64,000 nt of DNA from Eleusine coracana subsp. coracana (GCA_032690845.1 CM064421.1:42336963-42400962), one strand, 5' to 3'; shown: positions 1 to 11,583, counted from the stretch's first letter. A program made the numbers and translations. Notes: a model not told the origin generated them from the sequence alone.

Positions 1-1556
1 TTTAGCTTCTGCACATAGTAACCGGACAGAGGGGTCAGTGGAGACCAGACTGTATGATCAGTAGGAGGACAGAAAATCTAGAGAGAAGACTTAGTGAGGA
101 ATCTGTCTGTGCCAGAGTCCATAGAGACCGGACGGTACGGTCTACTGATCGGACAGTTCGGTCAGTATGGGAGAAGCACAGGGTAGAGAGGAAGCAACTC
201 TCTGGAGTTCGACGAGGTTGTCCGATGCGTCGGACTTGTCTGACGGACAGAGAGACCGGACGGTCTGGTCAGTACAGGAGATCAGCCAGGACAAAAATAC
301 CAATGGTTCTGGGAGCCGTTATAGGAGTGATCGGATGGTCCGGTCAGGCAGAGACCGGACAGTCCGGTCAGTGCGTCTAGAAAGGTGATCTCGTGGAGCA
401 ATGGCTAGTTGGAGGTTGGAAGCCTATATAACTTCGTTGCTGGGGTCTTGAAGACCTCTCTTGGCCAGTGGAATTGCTGGGAGCATTTGGTAAGAGCCAA
501 GAGGAAGAAAGGAGAGTACTAGAAGAAGATATTGCATATCTTAAGAGTGCTAGTGGAGAGTAACTAGAGCATCTTGCACGTCTAAGGTTAGGGTGTCCTT
601 GAGGGTGTGATCTAGGCTATTACTCTTGGTCTATGGTGAGACCTAGACCGATTAGGTGTCGGTGGGACAAGGGCGGTCGTCACTTGGCGCGAAGGCTGCT
701 GGTTCGGTACGGTACTAAAGGTCCTCGGACTTCCAGGCGGTTTTTCTTTTGGGCTGCTGTGAATCGAGCCTATCGTGATTGTTTGTGAAGGCCGTCACAT
801 GTTTATACACGGTTTGAGCCCGCCGGTGAAAGGGGCATCAATAGTGAGCGCCCGTGTTGGCTCGGAGAGTCCGGCAAGTTCTCAAGGGAGGCGAGCTTAT
901 GCCTTGGTGGCAGCGGTGACACACACCATGTTTTCACTCCGGGAGTGATTGCGGACTCATGGGCGAGAACTCCACTTGGTGGCGGAAGAGACCATGACTC
1001 CGGCGGGAGTGGTCCAACAAGGAGTAGGGGAAGACGTCATCCTTCCGAGACCTTGGGAAAAAATTATGAGCCATCTCTTACTCTACTCTCTACTTTGATG
1101 CATTGCTTTCCGCTTTTACATTCCGTGCTATTCATGCTTGTGTGCTTGCCTTGCTCTAGTTGTTTACCTTGTAGACTTGCACAAAAAGGCTTCTTACTTG
1201 CTAGTAGTGTTTGAGCTTCCGCATTTGATCACTAGCATGTATAGGAGTTATATTGGCTTGTTTGCTTTAGTTCCTTATCTTGTAGCTTTGCATGAGTAGG
1301 CTTGTTTGCTAGCTTGTTTTGTGTTTCCATGTTGTTTGATTACTAGCTTGCATAGGAGTTGTATTGCTTTTGTGTGATCCACTAGTATGCATAGGTTGTT
1401 GTTCCTTTCATAGGGCTTTTATCTTGCTAGTGTGATCACCACTAGAATTGTGTAGGAGTTGTTTTGAGTGGTCGGTTTTAGAAATTGGCGAATTTGGTAC
1501 ATAGTGCGAGTTCCCGATTCACCCCCCCCCCCCCTCTCGGCCACTCGGTCCTTTCA
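1..1556 (+). mobile_element. Copia (SIRE/Opie-like) LTR sequence, left end outside window
   Basis: The stretch reads like the body of a long plant LTR. It has no coding potential, a TATA-like tatata near 425, and a C-rich run (1521-1534) shortly before a terminal CTTTCA at 1551-1556. That C-run plus CCTTTCA arrangement is what I know from the 3' end of SIRE/Opie-type Copia LTRs in grasses. At least six near-palindromic copies of a CCGGACNGTCCGGTC-like motif occur in 21-375. The expected primer-binding site does not follow. Instead reversed pol sequence begins at 1557, so this is either a solo or nested LTR or a rearranged element. The family assignment is inference. Confidence 0.55.
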
Positions 1557-2530
1557 CTCTTCCATTGTTGTGGGCTCAATCATTGAGATAAAAGAGAAGT
1601 TCTCAATAACAACATTTGCCTCCTTATCATCTGCTTCATTCACATAGTTGGGCTTGTATTGGTTTCTTCTTGTCCTCACCCGTTGAGATGGGCTCCCAAT
1701 GATCAAATCACGGGAATGATCCTTGTTGATAGCTTTGGGTCTAGGACGATGTTCTTCTTGAGTGGGAGGAGGTCTAGGTGATGTATCTTGTGCATCATGG
1801 GTTGCTTGCTCTCTGGATATATGAGTATCTTGGATTCTGAGAGAAGTGGGGGAATCACTCTTATGCTTTTTTGTCTTGGACTTGGGATTTGGAGTGGATG
1901 AGAAAGTATTTTGTGAAGAGCTTGGAGAAGTGGCCTGAGGTGAAGTATGTGGAGAGGCTTGTGTCTCACTTCTCACCTGAGTTTCCTCTTGGGTAGGTGG
2001 ATGCACTCTTAATGAATCTTGGGAGGAGCTAGAAGGTGTGTTGGAGGCATTTTGGGTTGGTTCTTGCACCTCAGAGGAAGAGGTAGGTTAAGATGATGGA
2101 GTAGAGGGCTCATCAATATCACCATCATTGGCCTCATGCGGTAAAATCTCGCCCACGAGCATGTTCCTCAAAGCTTCCCTCATAGGCTCAACCTCAATAT
2201 TTACTTCATGAAATTCATCTCCCTTTTGAAAATCATTTGACTCATCAAATTGCACATCATAGGATTCTTCCACGCAACCTGTGGCTGAGTTGTAGATCTT
2301 ATATGCCTTAGAAGTCCCTGAGTATCCAACAAGAATGCCTTCATCAGTTATGCTCTCAAACTTCCCTGGCTTTCTCTTCTTCTTGAGAATGTAGCATGTA
2401 CAACCAAAGACCTGAAAATAGGAAACATTAGGTTTCCGTCCCACCAATAGCTCATAGGGTGTCTTCTTCAACAGCCGGTGGAGATAAACTCGGTTGGAGG
2501 TGTAGCAAGCTGTGTTGATCGCCTCCGCCT
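1557..2530 (-). mobile_element. Copia retrotransposon pol fragment (integrase C-terminus to RT linker)
   Basis: Reading leftwards from 2530, the frame gives AEAINTACYTSNR, then KKTPYELL, then FGCTCYILKK and GILVGYS. This is the classical C-terminal part of Copia integrase. A Ser/Pro/Thr-rich linker follows, then the pre-RT segment ending FISMIEPTTMEE. The linker is interrupted by a stop near 2088. The reverse transcriptase itself is missing: the frame breaks at 1557 against LTR sequence in the opposite orientation. The left part carries two open stretches (2088-2471 and 1554-2069). It is a dead fragment that lies upstream of, or inside the first intron of, the EB1 gene. Confidence 0.8.
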
Positions 2531-3044
2531 AAAATTGGAGGAAAATTAATTAATATATAACCATACAAAAATTAATACTAATGCAAATCCTAGTTCAAAT
2601 CGCCTTGATTGATTTTTTTTTTTTACTTCCAATCGATTGAAGAGGGGGAAACATGATTAGTAATACATGATAGGCTTTTATGATCAATCAGGATTTGTTG
2701 ATTGGCTCTGACAAAATGGTACAATAAGCTAACAAAAAAATTGTATTGACCAAAGAAATGAAATGTTACACCTGACATTCATCCTAATTAAACAGAAAGT
2801 GTTGTATGTTCTCTCCACCAAACTTTATACTATTCACGGTTATACTTATATTAAATCTGATGGAAACCCTATTTGGAACTTGGCACCCTTGCTAAAGAAA
2901 CGGAGCCTTAGACCCAAAATATATATTGCCTCCATTTTTGTTATCATTGTTGCCCGCCTCGTTCTTGTTTGCTTGATCTGCTTTATAATGCGGTGTTGAG
3001 TGCCTCGGTTGACTGTAATGAATGTCTTTTGTTTGGTTTTGCAG
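2531..3044 (+). other. Non-coding, probably part of EB1 intron 1
   Basis: This AT-rich stretch separates the Copia fragment from the first visible EB1 exon. It ends in a good acceptor (ttttgcag at 3037-3044). I see no upstream EB1 exon here, so the missing first exon must lie left of the window or be lost. Confidence 0.45.
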
Positions 3045-5329
3045 GTGAATTTTGATGCGAAGACCGAGTACGACAGGATCCAGAACTACAAGATTCTTCA
3101 GGATGTGTTCAACAAGCTGCGCATAAGCAAGGTACTGCCTCTTGGCCTCTTGATTCCACCCTTTCCAGCCATTGGATTTGTTTGTTATGTGCTATTGTGG
3201 TTATCATTGGTGGTATTGTGCGTTACTTTTTCGAATGTGGTAGATTATATTTCGATTTGGAAAGGGTGTTTCTATGTTCTATGGAGCTAACATAGTGTTA
3301 TACAGAAATTGGTATGGTTATTAACTTATTATATTGTGCTATGGTAATTGTGTTCATTGTTTTCCCCAACAAGGTCATGTTGGAAGCAAATTGACTTTTA
3401 GCTCTTTATGTGTCTAGGTTATTTTTTTTGTTATAATGTAGCTCAGGATTTGGCGGACTAGCATGCTTAAGTGATACAAAGTGGCTCAGATTCTGACAGA
3501 CTAGCATGCTATGAGATGACCACAAATGAAAATTTTCTTGATACTGGTTTTTTCTTGAATCTGACAGACTAACATGAATAAGTGTTTCCTTTTGACCTTT
3601 ATATTGTGATTTCTTATATGTCAATGTCTGCTTGGACCAAAAAAAAAGAAACATAATTATGTGGTTGGGATGTTGGCTGATTTCTGGCACTTTCTCAGGC
3701 AGAACTATGCTATCCTTTATAAGAGTTCTTTCTTGTACTTTAAAATGCTATCCTTTGTTGTTCTTTCTGGCAGAATATTGAGGTCAACAAGCTTGTTAAA
3801 GGACGCCCATTGGACAATTTGGAATTTCTCCAGTGGTTGAAGAGATATTGTGATTCTGTAAATGGTGGAATCATGAATGAGTATGTATCTCAGATATGTT
3901 GAATGTAATGATGTACCAAAAACTATTACTGAATAAAGAAAGTTCTCTCCCTATTCCAGGAACTACAATCCTGCAGAAAGGAGGTTCAAGGGTTCCAAAG
4001 ACCGAAGTTTCAAGGGCAATAAGTCATCCAAATCACTGCAAGCCAACAGACTTTCTGGTCCTGATTCAGCAGATGGAGGTAACATGAATCCCACAGAGCA
4101 AGTCTGCAGCTACAAAACTATCTTGTTTTAAATAATTGTGCTGATCAATAACTGTCGTGATGTCCACTGTACCAAATCAAATCAATATGGTTGATAACTA
4201 GTGTTGTCAGTCCTTGTCTTAGAATTTTTAACACTATCCTGCCTCCCCCCCCCCCCCCCCCCCCCCCCCCTTTTTTTTTATGTTGTTGTATATTGAAAAC
4301 TAGTATCTCAATGAGGATTTGATTGTACAGGCTCTGGATTTGGAAAAACATCTAATACTTTTTCCGAAGATCATTACATAGAACAAATTCAGCAGCTGTC
4401 TGAAAAGGTAAATGCATATACTTTAGGTTTCTAATTGGATTTATCTTTTATTCATCTGTGTTTGAGAAATAGGAATATCTTATTTCAAGTTCAGACAATA
4501 CCTGTTAATCTATGCTCTGATCACCCTCATGAAATAAGTTACACAACTATACAGTATCGGTGAAGTTGTAGATCTGAATACTGATATTGAATTCATCACA
4601 AATTTCTGATATCTACTACCATGTTTTCTGAAACGCAGATTGCAGACCTGAAAGTTTCAGTAGACAGTCTAGAGAAGGAAAAAGACTTCTACTTCTCGAA
4701 GTTGCGTGATATTGAGATATTGTGTCAACGACCTGAGCTGGAACATCTACCGGTAAAAAGATTTATATTTTCACTGATTTGAATTTTTTGTTCTGCAATC
4801 TAGGATGATAGGTTCTGAATTCCTAGCCTTATTTTACCAAAAAATGTTATTATCTGCTTTAAAAACTTAAAAGACTAAAAATGTTAGACCAAGTATACAA
4901 ACTTTTGTCATCTACACTGTCTAATTTTTGCAAGGAAAACTTAAATGACTACTAGTGCATCTTAAGCAAATACAATGAATAAGTATCCAAGTATATCGGT
5001 GACTACTAGAAAAAATTTATGATGGTGGCACATGATCTCATGAGCATTTGTGTACAATCTGATTTTGTTATTCACATGTTATTCAAGGTGAATAATTTGA
5101 GGGTCGCTAATCATATGTTCTTTCCATGAGCCGTGGAGCATTTTTGGTGCTATAATCCACATTTTCCCTTTTCTTAGGTGGAGTAATACTTAACTGAATT
5201 TTCTTTTGACAGATGACAAAAGCGGTTTGGAAGATACCATATGCAGATGATGCGAAGGATTCACCACTACCGGAGGCTAATGAAATAATCACCAAGTCAA
5301 CAGGCTTGTTCTCAGATGAAGCAGAGTGA
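3045..5329 (+). CDS. EB1: EB1-family microtubule plus-end-binding protein, 5' exon not in window
   Basis: End-binding proteins track growing microtubule plus ends, using an N-terminal calponin-homology (CH) domain and a C-terminal coiled-coil EB1 domain. Six exons with matching phases are visible: 3045-3131, 3774-3880, 3960-4078, 4331-4407, 4639-4752 and 5213-5329. Exons 1-2 carry the second half of the CH domain (VNFDAKTEYDRIQNYKILQD; VKGRPLDNLEFLQW). The fourth and fifth carry the EB1 coiled coil (IADLKVSVDSLEKEKDFYF, KLRDIEILCQ). The usual first exon (start of the CH domain) is absent, so the gene is partial. The tail ends in GLFSDEAE rather than the acidic-aromatic EEY/F end of animal EB1, and the linker is basic, as in plant EB1c-type proteins. 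A Copia fragment lies directly upstream. Whether the complete gene is functional cannot be judged from this window. Confidence 0.88.
4244..4279. repeat. Poly-C/poly-T tract in EB1 intron
   Basis: About 27 C followed by nine T, inside the intron between the third and fourth visible EB1 exons. Such a homopolymer is likely to vary in length and to be prone to sequencing error. Confidence 0.9.
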
Positions 5330-6260
5330 GATGTGCGCTACACAATTTTGTGGGCGTCGTATATTCTGTACTAGCGTAGTCCTGAATATGTAAATGGTTA
5401 ATAGCATTTGACATTAGTCGGCATGGCATGTCAAACACTATTTTCCTGAATTTGTTACTTGCGAGTTGTTAAGTACGAGCAATTAATGAGGCATCCGCTC
5501 AATGCTCTAAAATTACTGAATTCCTACTACTAAGCTACCCATTGCCCATGTGATCTGTTCAGGCCACCAACACTGTAGCTCAATGCTCTAAGTTACTGAA
5601 TTCCTACTGCTAAGCTGCTGCATTGTTGCGATCTGTTCGATGATGATGTGGGTCTAAGAAAGAGAACATTAATACCTTCCCTTTCCTGGAACATTGCCTG
5701 GTCTTGTGAAAAGTCTTTATGCTTTTAGAATTTGATGACTGCATACATCTTACACGACAACTACTTTATAACAAAGGAAATAATGTAAACACAACTAACA
5801 TTGATCTAAATCTAACAGCTACTTTCCCACACAAGTACCCTTTTTAGTTATCCTAGTGCGAGATACTGCAAATGCTAATCATAGCGTCCTAATCTTTTTG
5901 CAAACTCAAAAACGTGCTTTCCAGCTGCCTCTCACGTCGATTCAGAACCAGTCTCTAAAGCATCGAAGTTCTCATCAGCTAAGTCCTGGGTCGCCTATTG
6001 AAATTTATGAACATGAGCGGTTAAGGCACTTCCAACACAAAAAGCAACGCATTAGATGGTGGAGAAGGTTTGTTTACCTGGGAGCCTTCCTAGTACCATT
6101 TTGAGTCTACCGTTCATCTTAGAAACGAAGAACAACGTAAGTATCATTACACCATCCATTGTGGGCCTCAGAAGCTGCAAGACCAAGTTATTAAGTTCAT
6201 ATATATCACGCCATTAATATATTTCAAGAGGAGAGGGAATTGAAGTGTACGGGGAGAATC
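5330..6260. other. EB1 3' flank and spacer, no gene seen
   Basis: AT-rich sequence with a short repeated phrase: caatgctct followed by actgaattcctact occurs twice, near 5500 and 5581. The open frame at 5856-6104 has no recognisable domain and no supporting signals. I see no gene here. Confidence 0.5.
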
Positions 6261-6269
6261 CAAATTAAG

Positions 6270-7174
6270 GGGGGAATCATATTTTTGCCACCCTTAAGGG
6301 ACGTCATCCCCAAAACAAGCCTTCTAATTGAGACATCCCAAAAAAGCCACCTCTGACTTGTTTTCTCTCTTCCTTCATGTCATCCTTCCCTTAAAATTGA
6401 ATTTTCTTTTTCTTTTTACCTAAAAACACTAGTGAAGAGACCATTATACCCTTCTTCAACCTTGAGAAAGAAAAAAAAGGGAACCGACGGCCTTCTTCTT
6501 CTCGGCGGCTGCGCTAATGGCGTCGGCGGCAACCCCGCTCTCCATGTCGGCGCCGGCCTACGCCATGGGGGTGCGGCCCTATGGGGGACCTTACCTTGCC
6601 ATTCTTGCCGGGGTCACCGACGGGGACAACCTCGGCCGCCGGATGCTCGACCCTGAGCGCTGCTTGCTAGAGCTCGGCGGCAGCTTCACCTCGCTGCTCG
6701 CACCAACGTCGGACTGCAGACGCTTTTCCTCCTCCGCGATGGGGGGCTCCCGCCACGCGGGGCTCTCGCGCCATGCGCGGCGCGTCGTAGCCCGTAGTGG
6801 CATCACAACACGCAGCCGCCACGTGCAGGACACCGGCACCGTACACGGACCCGCCATCGCCCGCAGCTGCACCCACGAGGCTGTTGCCGACCGATCCCAC
6901 TAGCCGCCACCGTGCAACCTAGCTAGGGTTTGTTCTAGCAAATGCTGGTTCCTTTTTTTTCTTTCTTTCTTTTCTCTCTCAAGGTTGAAGAAGGGTATAA
7001 TGGTCTCTTCACTAGTGTTTTTAGGTAAAAAGAAAAAGAAAATTCAATTTTATGAGAACGATGGCATGAAGGATGAGAGAAAACAAGTTGGAGGTGGCTT
7101 TTTTAGAATGTCTCAATTAGAAGGCTTGTTTTGGGGATGATGTCCCTTAAGGGTGACAAAAATATGATTCCTCC
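6270..7174. mobile_element. Pack-MULE-like Mutator element, 905 bp
   Basis: The ends are long terminal inverted repeats of about 200 bp. Left begins GGGGGAATCATATTTTTG; right, reversed, begins GGAGGAATCATATTTTTG. The match continues through AAGGGACNTCATCCCC to the poly-A/C tract near 6475 and from about 6970. The element is flanked by a perfect 9-bp duplication, CAAATTAAG, at 6261-6269 and 7175-7183. Long TIRs with 9-bp target duplications are the hallmark of Mutator-like elements. The interior (about 6480-6940) is strongly GC-rich, unlike its AT-rich surroundings, which suggests captured gene sequence. There is no transposase, so the element is non-autonomous. Confidence 0.9.
6517..6903 (+). 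CDS. Open frame in the captured interior of the MULE
   Basis: A 128-residue frame starts MASAATPLSMSAPAYAMG and lies wholly between the two TIRs. It is Ala/Arg/Ser-rich with no domain I recognise. GC content is far above the flanks, typical of the 5' half of grass genes. Frames on the other strand are open over the same stretch, so coding cannot be proven from length alone. It may be a host exon fragment acquired by the transposon. Confidence 0.3.
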   Translation: MASAATPLSMSAPAYAMGVRPYGGPYLAILAGVTDGDNLGRRMLDPERCLLELGGSFTSLLAPTSDCRRFSSSAMGGSRHAGLSRHARRVVARSGITTRSRHVQDTGTVHGPAIARSCTHEAVADRSH

Positions 7175-7246
7175 CAAATTAAGAGAATACCTCATACGAC
7201 TTGGTACTTTTGAAATTTCTCTAAATTTGTCTTCCAAGTTGTTTAA

Positions 7247-9135
7247 TTACAGCTCAAACTCACGCCAACTGTTATCCTCATTATGGACGAAATTGTATTT
7301 GAACGAGATACCTTCATCATATTTAACTCTTGCAAGAGTATCCTGAAGCAAGATGTGGCTTATTGCAGCCACACCCCTAAAAGCACCAACAAGTGATAAC
7401 ATAGATTCCGCATGAAACTTCATATGATATGTGTCCTCTACTAATTTTACAAAGACGGACACATATATTGCAAGAGTCTATTTGATTGAAAGAACACAAG
7501 TTAGTACACACGGTTGTCATAGCAATTTGAAAGTTAATTATTCACATAAAAGACAATGGTGCACCTTCTTTGTTGTATCTGAAGAAATTTCATCCGGCTT
7601 ATCTGGTCTTAAAACTGCACTATCCTGCAATCATTTAGTAAGCATAAATAACTGATTAGTGTAACATTCATCACATAAACAAAAAAGGCATGAAGGGACG
7701 CTGTGGAGAACAATATCATGTAGTTACCATGATTCTGGAAGCCATCTTCACACCATTTTTAGCTATGAAACAAAGATATAGCGACAACTGTGTGGCTTTC
7801 ATGTGCTGTGACTCTCGCAAGAAGAAGAAGAGGAAGAAGAAAACCATGGTTATAATAACAGGTTGAGTGAAAACTTCTTGATTCTTAAATATCTTTTTAT
7901 TAACTTATAGTAGAGATGTAATGAATAGTTCACAAACCAAAGAATAGGGAAGACTCAAAAACATTTTCAAGTGTTGTGAATTATTGGATCTTCTTGTGCT
8001 GGTGAGACCCGGTATATTATGATGAATACTTACAAATATATTGGTATTCCAAGAAGTCATTTTCTTCCAATACTCGTTGATTGTTTCTACATCTTCTCGA
8101 AATGGCATATCCTTCAATGACAAATACATATGCATCAAACAAGCATCAGGAAATGAAGATATGAAACAGATCGAGCATAAGTCATTGACGATCATGTGGC
8201 CCTCAATCACTGTCAATACAAGGTGAACATTTGCTTGTCCAAAGAATGTTATGAATAATGAATATTCGACCACAGGACAGGGGAACACGCACTGGCCTTA
8301 ATCATATCCAACAGTTATCAACAAAACTGCAATGGATAACACTGACCTTATCTAACTCGCAACGCTTCTTTAATTCTTCACGGAACTTATTGAACTCTTC
8401 CTCAGTCTGAATTGAAGAAATATCAGCAAATAAAATGGCCACACGAAAAAAATAGTGTAGCTAAACATTAGCAATCCCGATTATATATGTAGCTATAGTT
8501 CTCATTACTCATCACTTTAAAGCAAGTTTTTATACATAACAGTTTGGTGGTTGACTCTTGAAGTATTGCAGGTAGCTGAAATTAGACAAGAAAAAAATCT
8601 CGAAGTAAAGAGATAAATCAATTCTAGACTGGATAGTTGAACATACATAACTTGACCTCTCAACTACTTTACTCGATTGGCAAATGGCAAGTGATCGAAG
8701 TCAAGGTTATGTCACAAGGAAGATATGCGTCGATGAGTTGGGGGAGAAGATATATACAATGCGATGATATTTACCAAATCCTAATTCCTAAGTATGTAGA
8801 TCTCAGAAGCAATTAATAAGCAGCAGATGGGATTGTCGGACATGCAAAGCTTACTACGTATCAGGCACACGGCTGAAGGGAAGGATGATTGATTACCATG
8901 GGCTTCTCGTCGTCTGGATCCGGGACGATGGACCAATAATCTGCAGCTCCATTGTGAGCGCGGATCGGATAGCGGTGTTGGAGAGGTCGGCGACCATTGT
9001 CCCGTTCCCTCCCCACGACATCTTGAGGAGCGAGGTGCTTCGCCTGTCGAGGATACTGACATGCGACGTCCTGCCCATGCTCAGTCGGGGCGCGCCCACG
9101 ACAAGGCCAGATGGACACGGCCGGAGCACGGCCAT
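7247..9135 (-). CDS. Seven-exon gene of unknown function, about 323 aa
   Basis: I do not recognise this protein. Seven exons read leftwards join with GT/AG borders and consistent phases: 9135-8897, 8575-8536, 8406-8347, 8291-8034, 7811-7728, 7624-7565 and 7477-7247 (972 nt). The start ATG at 9135 has a GCC-rich context and opens a Ser/Arg-rich, acid-poor leader (MAVLRPCPSGLVVGAPRLSM) that could be an organelle-targeting peptide. Later parts include TEEEFNKFREELKKR, a hydrophobic stretch around VLTVIEGHMIVNDLCSICF, and SQHMKATQLSLYLCFIAKNG. The last exon holds FVKLVEDTYHMKFHAESMLS and ends SWREFEL. The phase agreement across six introns is the main support. The two 5' junctions are the least certain. 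No close neighbour shares its strand. Confidence 0.55.
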
Positions 9136-9965
9136 GGCGAACCTTCAGATGGACGGAATTTCTCGGTGTAGAATCCCCGTTTCTTAGCTATGATGGACTG
9201 TATTGCCGATTTTGACGTGCCTTGGAAGAAATTCAAAACGAGTGTTGGCTTGTGATACGTCACGAACAGGATCCACTGAGCATTGATTTAGACGACGTGT
9301 CTTCTTATGGCCGTGATCAGCGGCGAACTGCTCTATGGGGCTTGCTAATTTACGCGCGCAATCAAACTAACCAGCGAACACGTTCTGACAACTCTCAAAT
9401 TTCCTTTTCTGAAAAGTTTCTGTAACCACATTTTTTAGTTTTGAAAAGTTTTTTTTTTCTAAAAGATCACAGCAAACTTTGAAATAAACTTTCGATAAAA
9501 TTTTTGGAAAAAACTTTGGAACATGAATTTTGCAGAAAAACTTTGAAACACACTTTTATTTTAGAAAAATTTCTTCCCAAAAGTTTGCAGCAAACTTTGG
9601 AGGATCTTTTTTGGAAAAATACTTTCCTAAAATAGAAAGTTGTGGGTGTAAAAATTTTCTAAAAAGGAAAACTGTAAAGACAACTTGCTTGAGAGCAATC
9701 TCATAATAGGTATCCTGCTGCTTTATTCGACTTGTGGTCTATTTTTTTTTTAGAACAATTTGTGTACTATTGGCCCACACAAATTTGGGTATCAAACAGT
9801 AAACAGGGCCCAAATTTAGTTCATGCGTATTTTTACGGTCCCAAGCCCGCGTACAACACAAGGGATGGCTTCTCAAGAAAAGAAGAAGAAATCGTCCTGT
9901 TTCTCAAAAAGAAAATTGCAAATGTCCTCACATTCATTGACGTCGCTTCCTAGTACAAGATTATA
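9136..9965. other. Spacer with A/T-rich imperfect repeats, no gene seen
   Basis: Between about 9410 and 9680 the words aaactttg and gaaaaactttg recur many times on both strands. This gives a low-complexity, fold-back-prone tract that may be a degraded MITE. I see no gene. Confidence 0.4.
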
Positions 9966-10262
9966 GGGCAGTTTGGTAGAGCTCCACTCCTGACTCTCCC
10001 TGGATTCACTCCTGATTCTTCTGGTGAAGTGATTCTATGGTTGAAAGTGATTATCTTCTATTCTCTACTGTAAACTCTTAGAATGAGAACAAAGAATCAC
10101 TTCTCGGAATCAGGAAGCTATTTTTTTCAGCTCTTAGCTCTTTAGTTCATTTCAGAGAATCATTTCTCATAATCAGCAGAGAATCATTTCTTCTGAAAAA
10201 CTTTGTTTGGTAAAGCTTCATTGATTCTGCCTGATAGCTCCGTGAAGTTCTGCCAAACAGCC
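9966..10262. mobile_element. Small TIR element, superfamily uncertain
   Basis: The left end GGGCAGTTTGGTAGA and the reversed right end GGCTGTTTGGCAGA are imperfect inverted repeats bounding about 297 bp. The interior is rich in gaatca/tgattc words. I could not find a convincing target duplication (flanks gattata and aaagtgc), so the superfamily is open. GGGC-TGTTTGG ends occur in several grass MITE families. Confidence 0.5.
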
Positions 10263-11151
10263 AAAGTGCCACTATGTTAGATTTCAAGCTTCCTTTCTCA
10301 TTAATCATATATATCAGGTTCTAGTTTTTATTATGTTGAAGTTCTTAATGAGAAGGACCAAGCAGGCAGTCCTCTTGCAAAGAACGAGCTTATATAGATA
10401 GTAAATATCTCATTTTCACCTGGAGATTATTGATCCTTTGTAATTTAGGTATTATTATAGCGCCTTCAGGAAAAATAATGATTCCAAAAGCACCGCTGTC
10501 GTCGGCAATGGAAGATCTCAAGCGATGCTTTCGCATACTTCCATGCGCGCCTCGAGCAGCCACCGCATCTACTAACCACAATTCCACCTGGCTGCCACCG
10601 TCACTGGAATCCACCATTGCTCGCGCCCAACAGCCGTTGACCAACCGCCACCACATACCTATCATCGACGTGACCATCGAAAAACGACGCCGCCGTCGCG
10701 GCGCATGGCAACGAGGACGTCACATGGCCACCACCGTCACCGGGTGCGCATATATAAAATAACAAGTCTAATCTACGCGGGCAATCTTACTAGTTATCTA
10801 AAATAGAATGGCTCCTAAAATTGGTTGGGGACTCCAACAGATTATCTAAACAAATCACTACTTTATTTTCAATTCTTGCCACACTGCTTTTTTTTTTCTT
10901 TGGCACCGATTCCCCACAATCCTTTCTTTCCTAATAGTCATCTCTGCAGGTCATGTATCTTTCCTTTCTTTCCTGCTGATCGTAAATTCATTTGTCGCTG
11001 CCTGGACGCACAACACAGTGATCGTGAACGGCGTGTACCGCAGGCAGCGATGTAGACAACGTATATTATGCACACAAATTTTGAATGACAAGAGTAATAC
11101 AAAACAATACTATATTATGTTATTGTCGTCAACGACATATTCATTACACAC
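10263..11151. other. Spacer with GC-rich island at 10480-10750, no gene confirmed
   Basis: A local GC-rich island is open on both strands (10430-10762 on +, 10390-10677 on -). I see no domain, splice continuation or codon pattern that favours either, so no gene is called. Pyrimidine-rich low-complexity DNA follows at 10860-10990. Confidence 0.4.
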
Positions 11152-11511
11152 TCATTCATTTGGGCAGCAACACTCCCCTGGAGAAACACTTTTACAGTAG
11201 GCTAAATTGCTCTTGTAGTGGTGGTGCTCGCATAACTTCTTGCATCCTTCAACCGTACAGGGGTGCGGTGAGTATCCAGCATGGAAACACGGAGTCGCCG
11301 GTTTTCGCTCGGGAGTAGGGCAGTCAGAGCCTAGATATGCAACCAAAACAACAAGAATAGTTGGCTAAACAAATGATACAAACGTGTCTAGAGAAAATGC
11401 AAAGGAAAAGTAGGGTTTGTGCTTACAAGTTGCGCCAACAATGGATATGGATGTGTTAGATATGACTGCAAGAACCAAGAAAACAGCAATTACGCTCTTG
11501 ATGAGTACCAT
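11152..11511 (-). CDS. Defensin-like cysteine-rich secreted peptide
   Basis: Two exons, 11511-11427 and 11330-11152, join in phase 1 across a 96-bp intron and encode about 87 residues. Exon 1 is a signal peptide (MVLIKSVIAVFLVLAVISNT, small residues toward GA). The mature part has ten cysteines: two near the start (C-SD-C), then CFHAGYSPHPC, CTVEGCKKLCEHHH, a single C in the YCKS stretch, and a terminal CCC. The placement of one intron just after the signal peptide and the C-x4-C-x3-C spacing are typical of plant DEFL (defensin-like/LCR) peptides. Such peptides act outside the cell in defence or in pollen-pistil signalling; which applies here cannot be told. The terminal CCC replaces the usual CxC end. 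A TATA box lies about 75-90 bp upstream. Confidence 0.75.
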
Positions 11512-11583
11512 GTGGAGAAGTTGTGAACGAACTTTTCTTGGTGGGGAGAAGAATCTGTATTTCTTCTCTGTTTAGTGTCCATG

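Noticed and set aside
10390..10762. Opposed open frames in a GC island
   Set aside because: No family, no start context or introns to favour one strand.
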